From the NCBI GenBank assembly GCA_021234155.1, contig JAJEKV010000028.1, positions 17,938,573 through 18,002,572 on the forward strand: 64,000 nt of DNA, given 5' to 3'. Source of the stretch: Isoetes taiwanensis. Taxonomy: Eukaryota; Streptophyta; Lycopodiopsida; Isoetales; Isoetaceae. Shown here piece by piece: positions 55,850 to 64,000 of this stretch. Under the pieces are notes generated by a model. The model saw only the letters and a list, made by a program, of their open reading frames with translations. It ran no database searches and was not told the origin of the DNA. Position numbers and translations under genes: made by a program. How positions within the stretch are numbered: position 1 is the stretch's first letter; each line of letters begins with the position of its first letter.

Positions 55850-58800
55850 GAAAGATACCCATGGTAATGATGATGGCCATTCCTTAGCAAAAAGTTCAAA
55901 GAACAAGATGGTTCTTCTCTCGGGTGATCATAGATCCATCACCAAGATTCTAAAAAACTAAGCAAGGTCACTCACCACACATTCCCATATACAAAGCGAG
56001 ATGCTTCACTCTATTAAAGACTCAAATGGATAAGCTTACAAATGTTCAGCTTGTTTCCTAAACATTCGAAGTCACCAAATAGAAGCTTTTCCCACGCTCC
56101 AATTTTTAAACATTAGGTTTCATAAAAGACTCGTACTCTTTTCGCTCAAGAAGAAGACTCAAGTCAAGAGAAAGCAACCTCTTTTCACAAGGTATATTAC
56201 ATGAGGCAAATGCCAACCCAGATATATACTTACAAGCCCCTCAAGCTTAGGTCGTCATTCCAAAGTCGCTTTAACTTCAACGAGAATGATTCTATAATGC
56301 ATGAATAAATCTGATTGCCAAGGTCTCAATTACAAAATATGCTTGATCGACATCAAAGAAAGCCTTCTAAACATTCTGCCATTTATGTTATAAAAATGCT
56401 TTATCATTTGTTACCCAATGCCAAACTCACGCTATACAAATGCATTGCATGTTAAAAAAAATGCTTTAGCTACCTTAATGCCAAACTCACGCTAGATAAT
56501 GCATTGTTAGCACGCATCAAACCTCTATTTCCAACTATTACGTATACTTAAAATCTAGCAATTTCACAGCCACATAAATGCCGCAAGAACGCTTAGAAGG
56601 GCAAGATAACCCACCGAACTACTAGTGTGCATCTTGATCCGCCAAAAGATTTCTTTGTATGTATTGCCAATGGTGACGTAAAATATAGGATCCGTGCATC
56701 CGCCATTGAAAAATTAACAACATAGGAGGAATCAAATGCCATCCGACCATTGAAATCATCACCTATGTCCGTAGTATCTGCTGCAAACTCCACAAGAGTT
56801 CCAAAAGAATATCCTCTACCGATGATGCATTCAAGGTCTATTTTGTGTCCTTACAGAAGTAGCGTGTGTTCCTTCCGGATTCATTAACCATAGTATTGCC
56901 ATAATAACCTACAATTTTAAACAAACCATAGTTAATTAAGCAAGAAAGTGAATCAAATAAAACTTCACAATCACACAAGATTTCACGTGATATGCCCCAT
57001 CACATAGCCATGAAACCGCGAATATATCGGGCAAGATCCACATATTGTTTAACCCATTGGCCATTGCCATAGCCATGGAACCGCAAGAGATCCGGCAGAG
57101 CAATCAAAACCACGCAATCATATGAAGCATTCCGCCACAAATAGAACATGAACAAAGCAAAGAGCACAAGATTTGCCTTTATCCCCAGATAGTCACCATT
57201 TCCAAATGTGAATCGATCACGAATCCTCGCCATCGCCATGGTGTCCATGCCGAGTATCCCGATATTAATGTAATCCAAGACATCAGATCTTGTATGACAT
57301 CCTAACAAAAATTCAAGGCAACTTTTTTATACAACTACTAAACTAAAAGCACTTCTACTTCTTCCAACTTACAACCGAAAGTTACTATGCAAAGAAAGAT
57401 GTCGCCAAGGCACTTGCAGACAAGTGACATCATTTGGTTTCTCAAGATCTTTTTTGCATTTGCCAAGAGAGTTTGAGCACATCTTTGCCTCTTTGAATCT
57501 TGAAAATACTCCGCAATTGCCGCAATCCAAGAGAAAACATTTTCGCAAGCATCCCTGGCAAAAATCGCGATAATTATTCTTAAGACATGAAATACATCTC
57601 CACAAGAGTGCTACCAACAAATGAGTCTCAATTAAACCCTGATTGAAATGCTTCAAAGAGTAATTAGTTTTCCATGTTTTACGTAACATGCACTAGGAAT
57701 GGTAATAAAGTCTTGTTCCATTACCTAGAAAAGTTCAAGGGCTTGCTTAGAATCACATTATTTTGATTAATCACCATATCAAATGTTTCAAGCAGCTTGT
57801 TTGTGTAAATTGCAAAAAAAATAGAGCCAAATGTAACTAGCAAGTTTGATATAGATAAAGGCCTCTCGCCATAAAACCTTACACCATAAAATAGAAATCC
57901 TCTTGTAGAACATAGAGCATCAACTTACCCAGCCATCATGAAACCGAAACCGCCAGAGCTTTAAGAGCATTTTGGGGTAACGATTTACCCACCCCCTAAA
58001 CCTCGATCTTATGCTTCGATTTTGGCACAATGCTGGCGAGGAGATCAATAAATAAGAGACAAGTATCAATGTAATCTGCGGCAAGAGTCTCTCAACATCT
58101 TTTCAACCGTATATTTTTTTGTATGTAATGCCATCCTAATGGACAAAGAGCAATGTATACCTTCGTAAAATCAAGGTTTCTCCTCGAACCGCCTTTTCTC
58201 ACATAGATCGCCAAATTTTTATTTCGCAGAAGGTCCTCGATCGCCTATAAGTATCATTCATCCTCCAAGAGAAATAAAAGCTAAGCAAGTTAAAGGATAT
58301 GGTTTCAGCTTCATACCCGGTAGAAAGATCGGGCCATGGTACCCAAATGTAACCGACGACCGATGCAAAGGTTATAATCGGTTCTCAGATTTTCTTTGAA
58401 TCAATAAGCCGCATTCACAAGACAAAAATGCATCACTTGAGTGTCTTACCTTCTCCTTTGCTCGCCTACATGGCCACAAGTCGTCTGCGGTGCTTTGCTT
58501 TGTAAGCATCCGTTGGAATATGTCATGCATATACAATCGAAAAAACCCTTGCACTTAATGGCCAAATCAAAAATCTTAAATTCGGTGGCATACCTTATAA
58601 AACTTCCGTGCAGAAGCTTTGAAGATATCCCTGATGTTCGACTTGCATTTCTTCTTGTGAACATATCAAGAAAATGGAGAGGAACGGCAGTCTGCTCATA
58701 GCTCAGAAGACCATCAAACATACACCAAAAATGGCCATAGCCCTTGCTTCCAACAAATACGACAAAGGAGATCAAAGTCAATGATAAATCCCAAAAAATA

Positions 58801-59600
58801 GAAGGCATAAAAACCATATACCTTGAACTCGACAAAGAAAGCCCCCACCTCAAATAAAGTGCGCTTAGTAAAACTAAAAACATTGCTATAAAGAGCCAAA
58901 ATGCAAAGGCTCATGAGACTTCACGATATGAAATCACAAGGCACCAAGGATCGAGCCAAACTCGTAACCCAACTCATCAAAAATCACGTAAAATCTCTAA
59001 AAAGAAGAACGACAAGTGGGGAAAAGGAAAAAGACGAGCCAAACCTCGGCTTTTTTCTCGATGTCTACCGCCCAAATTGAATGGAGCAACTCCTCCGATG
59101 ATAACTCCTCCGATGATGTAGAGCACACCATGCCGCTTGCAAATGCATAAGTATCGATCGCTTGCATGTAGAAATCATAGTAATAGAGATTATATTGTAC
59201 TCAACATTGTCTACCCAGATCCGTAATTGGCTTAAAATGGGCGAAACAGCATCCGATCGGGAAAACATCCAATAAAAGGGCCCAAAGAATTCTCGCCCAA
59301 GTTTTTTTACTCCCACGCTGCCGCCTATCCAAATTGTTACCCTTAGAAGAGGATAATCGCCGTAACCTACCGGCCGAGAGCTCATGAAAAAAAGAGATGT
59401 TTCTAGATTATTCTCAAAGCCCAACGTGATTAAATTCCGCCACCACAATTATGCCAACACTATTAAATTGGCGCCACAATTATTTTTCGCATTAAGTTTT
59501 ACTTTTTTATTATTTAAGCAAGCAATTCTAATGATCCCGATTAAAAGCCCCAATTCTATCACCTTCCTCGTGAACTTCCTATCCAAAATTGACGCCAAGA
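55850..59600. other. No gene recognised
   Basis: Several minus-strand frames of 60-145 codons are present (56,593-56,793; 57,000-57,308; 57,369-57,689; 58,446-58,883; 59,065-59,448). Some look fairly protein-like, for example FDSSYVVNFSMADARILYF in the first, but I recognise none and could not chain them into a gene model. They may be decayed exons or chance. Confidence 0.3.
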
Positions 59601-59615
59601 TTTGACCTTTCCCTT

Positions 59616-59900
59616 TTAACTGGACGGCCCATATGAAAAGCCCCAAATAATTTTAATCGACGGCCTAGATAAAATGCCCTAAATTTCAAGGGCCTGCATT
59701 AAAAGCCCCAAATAAGGGGATGCTTGGGGTGTTACGAGGTGGCACCTGCCTCGAGCCGCCCATCTCTAGATGGACGGCCGAGATCAATCTCTACACTATG
59801 ATTCAGATTCTCCATATAATTGTATAAATATATATAAGGATATATATCTATTATATATATATACAATTATATTATGGGTCCTATGGGGGTGAAAGTTTGT
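59616..59900 (+). repeat. Dispersed repeat family B, copy 3 (partial), with short AT palindrome
   Basis: 'ggggatgcttggggtgtta', then 'cgaggtggcac', then a 'catctctagatggacggcc' hairpin and 'gagatcaatctctacac' match copies 1 and 2. The AT part is short here, and the junction is palindromic: 'ataattgtata' at about 59,816 is mirrored by 'tatacaattat' at about 59,861. It is followed by atgggtcctatggggg, related to the right-hand module at 28,731. The left two-thirds of the family is diverged or absent. Confidence 0.75.
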
Positions 59901-62900
59901 AGAGATTATTCCCGTCAGCCGATTTTTTGAGGGTCACACAATGGCCCTTGATTTGATGGGGGCATGCATGGGCATGCACCCCATCCCCGGGTCAGCCGAC
60001 GGGCACGGAGAAATCGTGGGCCCTTGGATTTCTTTTAGGAAGGTGCAAGAAGGTGCCCCTTTATTTGGGGCTTTTGATATGGACCTTTGATTTGAAGATT
60101 TCATCTCTACCATCAATTAGTAACTCATTGAAGTTAATGCATTTATATTTAATGTTAGCATTATATTTAATGTTGGCACATTATTATAATTAATGTAGGT
60201 AGCCCGCTGGGAAGGAAAAAGAAAAAAATCCCTCCCTTTGCCTGCAGATCGAAGCTTTTGATATGGCCGCAGCTGCCGCCATTGCCTGACGCTGCATTTC
60301 ATAGCTTTCCTCCGCTCGCTATTAGGCGGTGACCTAATTGGTCGTGGTTATTACCCGCTTACCATTTTGAATGCGCTTACCGAGCAAAGAATAAAAGCCG
60401 CGGAGTTTTATTCGAAAGGGGTCCGCTAAGTTCGCTAAGAATGGGTGATTCGGGCGAAGAATTGTAAATGGGTCATTTCATCGAGAAGGTCAAGGTAAAT
60501 TGATCCGAAAACCAGATTTTGCAGATTAAATTTCTGCTTCCATGGTCCTATTTCAGAGGTCGTGATTTGGCGATTGGTAAGGGAGCAAGGGAAGAAATTA
60601 AATCTGACACCTAAAAGATGGAAATGGATTGTTGAATATGATTGATTTGGGCAAATTTTTCGTGGGCGTGGATGGGCGTAATCCTCGCTACTAATTTCTA
60701 TCTTCTTTTGGATTCGGATCGAGTTGAAGAAACGTTCCTTTAGGGAGGTATGCACTTCTACTTTTAACGCAAATGAAAACTCCGCTATGAGCTTCCGTGA
60801 TAATATGAGATTCCGTGAAAACTCTGGCTATGGCGCCTGATAATATGTGATTCGCTATGCACCGTGCTTGTGGTTTTGGCTTAAAAACATTCCACTAATA
60901 TGTTTACTTGCGGTGGAGATTTTTGTCGTGGGTAATGAAATAATCGAATAAGCTCCAATAGACACGATGTACCGGGGAATGTTCTATAAAATAGGTTTCG
61001 GGACCATCAAAGAGCCAATTCCTAGAGATATCTTTTGCATGATTTTTGTGTGCGAAGTTTGTTATTCCTCTCGAATGGGTAGGTCCTTTGTCTCGATCTT
61101 AAATTATATGCTTGGTTATTTCAAGGGCATGGGATTACTTTACAAAGATGCAAGTTGGGTCAAAACAACCGATTTGCTCTTTTCTACTTTGCCCAGCTCC
61201 GATGGCCGATTGCTCGCCCATTCTTTAGTTTTGTGTCATATCGCCTTTAATCTTGCAGCTCGAGCCTGTGGGCAATCACACATGGATTAACCACGCTTTT
61301 ATCTCTTCATTCGTGGATTATTTCTCGCCGATTGATTGTTGTGGCATTTCGCCTCTCAAGGCCACCTATCAACCAATTTCTTGATTTTTTCTTCAAAGAA
61401 GTTCTCGCTTTATTGCTTTAGATTCCATCTTTGCTTCATCATAAATCTCCTTATAGCATGCTACTAAATGGATGTTTTTGTCCCTCCGTTGTATTGCTAG
61501 TAATCATTTGAAACGAAATGAATTCATATGCTTTTGTTGAATGCTTTAAATCTCCTCCCATGATAATAATTTATGTCACTATGGTGGATAATGCGATTTT
61601 TTTATCAGATTTAGCTCTTGTTAGGCCAAGAGTCGGAATTGATGTGTTTATGTTTGTCCGCAGAAGTTCAATTCGACATCTTGATCATTTAAAATGTAGA
61701 CAAATGGCAAACTCGTAAGAATGACCTACATTCAACCTAAGGCCGCTTGTAACAACGGAAAGCGTAAACACAGAGGTATTTGAAAATGCTTAGACTAGAA
61801 GGCCCATCTAATAAGTGGAACAAATTTGAGAAATATCCGGATGCGTGTAATCAAATTTCATTTTTAACAGTGACAAACGGACTTCAAGCTTGATAGAGGT
61901 TCTACTTTGAAGGTTGGAAATGATCCGCAAATTGGGTTTTTGAATGAGAGAGAGTCCTTTTTTGAATTATGCGTGTGAATGTCAAGCAGGCCGGGTAATG
62001 GATCTCCCGATTTATGTGCCGGCGGAAAAGGGCCATTGTTTCCAGAAGATCATCCACAACATCCGAAGTTGAATGACTCAGATAAGGTGATTGTAGAATG
62101 TTTACATTTTCAGAACCGGGTAAAGAAGATACTGATGCTTCGGATATGGTATGCATCTATTAGTTACTTTGTTTGATATGATATTGAAAGGGTGGTGTGC
62201 ATTTCAAGCGATATTTTGATAAAAGTTATGTTTCTCAAAGATGCAATGACAAGAGAGTATTGCACAATGATGTGCGCTTGTCAATGTAAATCTTTAAATC
62301 AAAGTGTAGTTAATGGCTCATATTTACGCTAAATAAGGAAGATGGTAGATTTCCACCGCCCTTGGCAAAGATGTGGGAGGATCCCAATGGCCTTTGTTGT
62401 TCTTTATCCGGGGCCTATTTTACTTAAATGAAACTTTGCATAATGTCAAGTGCTGAAGGCGGCGTATTAAAGTCAATCCAAATGAGTAGAATAGAGGGAG
62501 GAAAAGAGGCTTTATCGTTGTCATTAACTTTTTTTTTTTTAGCACAATTACTTTGTCCAATGCCGAGGAAACTTTTTGCTTTGCATGGTATTTTATGGTG
62601 AATCAAGCATGGCCGCTTTGATTAGGGTCAATCAACCTAACGAGTAGAAATAGGTCCAAGTCTCTCTTCATCTTTGTCCTTTTCCATTGTTATTTTTGCA
62701 TCTTTTGTTTGTGTTTATAAGTCGAGCAAAGTGAAACATATAAAGTGCTTGGGATAAACAATTTTGAGTGCTTGGTGTAAAGGTTGGCAAAATCTTTTCT
62801 ACATCTCGGGCTGTCAACCGAAAAATACCTACTTTCAAAGAATGCGATGTTTGTGGGATTAGATTGTGTGATCCGCGAATGGGATTGAAGTATAGTGTTG

Positions 62901-63017
62901 CTAGCATATATTTGGGTTCTTGCCTCAAACCCACAATTTTACTGGCCAGAATCTCTTTGGTTGGAAAATGTGATGTCAACTGTTTTTGATTATTTTGCAT
63001 GTTTTGTTTCTACCAAG
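59901..63017. other. No gene recognised
   Basis: Frames reach 107 codons (plus 60,967-61,290; minus 60,435-60,755) without known motifs. GC content rises slightly at 60,200-60,450. No repeat termini, RNA gene or microsatellite of note was seen, apart from a small 'tatatttaatgtt' duplication at about 60,145-60,175. Confidence 0.35.
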
Positions 63018-63438
63018 TATTGTTTCTGATCTCATGCTTCAATCTTTTGTATGGACTTTGTTCATACCCCTTGGGACCATAGTGGGTTTGGGCTTAACAT
63101 ATTTCTTGGACACAAATATTGTTTGTATCTCTAGCTTCAATTTGACTTTTGTTTGCACTCCTTTGGCAGCACCATACGTGTTTGAGCCTAATATATTTTG
63201 TGTACATATCTTAAAGTGAAGGTATTAAATGTAATCTGGCGTGAAGTTCGTTAATGCTTGAATACCCACTCGGATCTAGCATTGGGACCACAATCAAAAT
63301 AGAAGTGTGTACAATGTAGTAACATAAGTCTTTGTGGTAACATAAGTCCTGAACTCACATTGACTAAAATACAGTCGCTGTCATGGTGACATAAGTCTCC
63401 AAACTTCACATTGATTAAAATACAGTCACCATCGCTGG
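63018..63438 (+). repeat. Two diverged tandem duplications (99 bp and 49 bp)
   Basis: Units at 63,018 and 63,117 each begin tattgttt and share 'ctt(c)aat', 'actttgtt' and 'taatatatttt'-like words over about 99 bp, at moderate identity. A second pair starts 'cataagtc' at 63,341 and 63,390 ('cacattga.taaaatacagtc'). No gene was seen from here to the end of the window. Confidence 0.7.
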
Positions 63439-64000
63439 CTGTACTCCAGGAAATATTGGTGGGTAGAAATGGAGAATGCAAATACTGGGTGGGTAAAATG
63501 TAGAATGCAAATATCGATTTATTCAAATGTCATGGAAAAGATATAATTCCTCTCTCAAGACATGATAGTCCCAAGGCGGCTGGCTTTCGAGCCATACAAA
63601 CAAGTCATTTTTAAACAGCTACGGCCAGCAGTCATTTGTGTTCAAGCCAGCATCTATGTAACCATGGGCACTAGAAATTCAAAATTATTGGTGTCAATGC
63701 TATTGTGCAGAAACTTCTTGGGGACCTAAGTCTAGGACATGTCCTAGTGAACTTACTACTTATATCATATATAGTGACAATAAAGAAAGGAGAGAAACTA
63801 TCTTTGGATACCTACCAGACTAATTATCGGAATTGATTATCAAAAGTTGCAGCAAAAATCCATCATGGATGTAAATCAAGAACCAAAAATTAGGGCCAAA
63901 GATTTCATGTCCTTAAAATTAGGACCTAAAGAGAGAACATAACTTCTTATGACGCCCATTTAATTAGGAAATCAATGAAATAACTTGAACTTCATGTATC

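Noticed and set aside
56593-59448. A multi-exon minus-strand gene joining frames at 56.6, 57.2, 57.5, 58.6 and 59.2 kb
   Set aside because: Some frames look protein-like, but no domain is recognisable and I could not define consistent splice sites, so a gene model would be invention.

Overview
This window looks like nuclear DNA from a large, repeat-rich plant genome. The evidence is plant-type transposon relics (Helitron, hAT), decayed PLS-type pentatricopeptide-repeat (PPR) fragments, an ABCC-transporter fragment of plant type, very long (AT)n microsatellites, and no compact gene arrangement. Many PPR relics, long AT tracts and a degenerate GAATCT minisatellite would suit a fern or another seedless vascular plant, but that is a weak inference and I cannot name a species. 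I found no intact host protein-coding gene that I would stake a function on. The longest open frames (31.3-37.0 kb, minus strand) are artefacts of homopurine DNA.

Layout. 0-6.8 kb: mostly unassignable DNA with a 254-bp-period tandem duplication around an AC/AT microsatellite. 6.8-8.5 kb: a broken hAT (DUF4371-like) transposase fragment running into a GAATCT minisatellite and an (AT)n tract. 8.5-15.4 kb, minus strand: a decayed autonomous Helitron with recognisable Rep (HUH, twin Tyr) and PIF1-type helicase motifs, and an N-terminal region built of tandem exon-like units of about 420 bp. 18.4-19.9 kb: a second, near-identical copy of the hAT/GAATCT/(AT)n block, ending in an 18-bp perfect inverted repeat around (AT)68. 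21.4-21.7 kb: a 321-bp MITE with perfect 22-bp termini. 24.3 and 27.5 kb: PPR relics on the minus strand. 28.2, 43.7 and 59.6 kb: three copies of a GC-richer dispersed repeat, each ending in an (AT) tract.

31,229-37,169: three head-to-tail non-autonomous Helitrons (TC start, 17-nt hairpin, CTAG end), each carrying 1.6-1.8 kb of almost pure A/G sequence. The first two abut with no base between them, and the pair sits 2 bp upstream of the older third copy. This is the most striking feature of the window. 43.5 kb: an ABCC nucleotide-binding-domain fragment. 48.1-49.1 kb: a TTCTAGAA-rich block containing a perfect six-unit heat-shock-element array, then a GAATCT array and (AT)n. 49.8 kb: a 26-bp-stem hairpin. 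50-64 kb: several short tandem repeats and otherwise unassigned DNA.

The elements do not form a pathway. The common theme is mobile DNA: Helitrons, hAT and MITE relics, with (AT)n tracts acting as shared junctions between different repeat modules. Near-identical copies often differ by single-base gaps, so some frameshifts may be assembly consensus errors rather than real decay.
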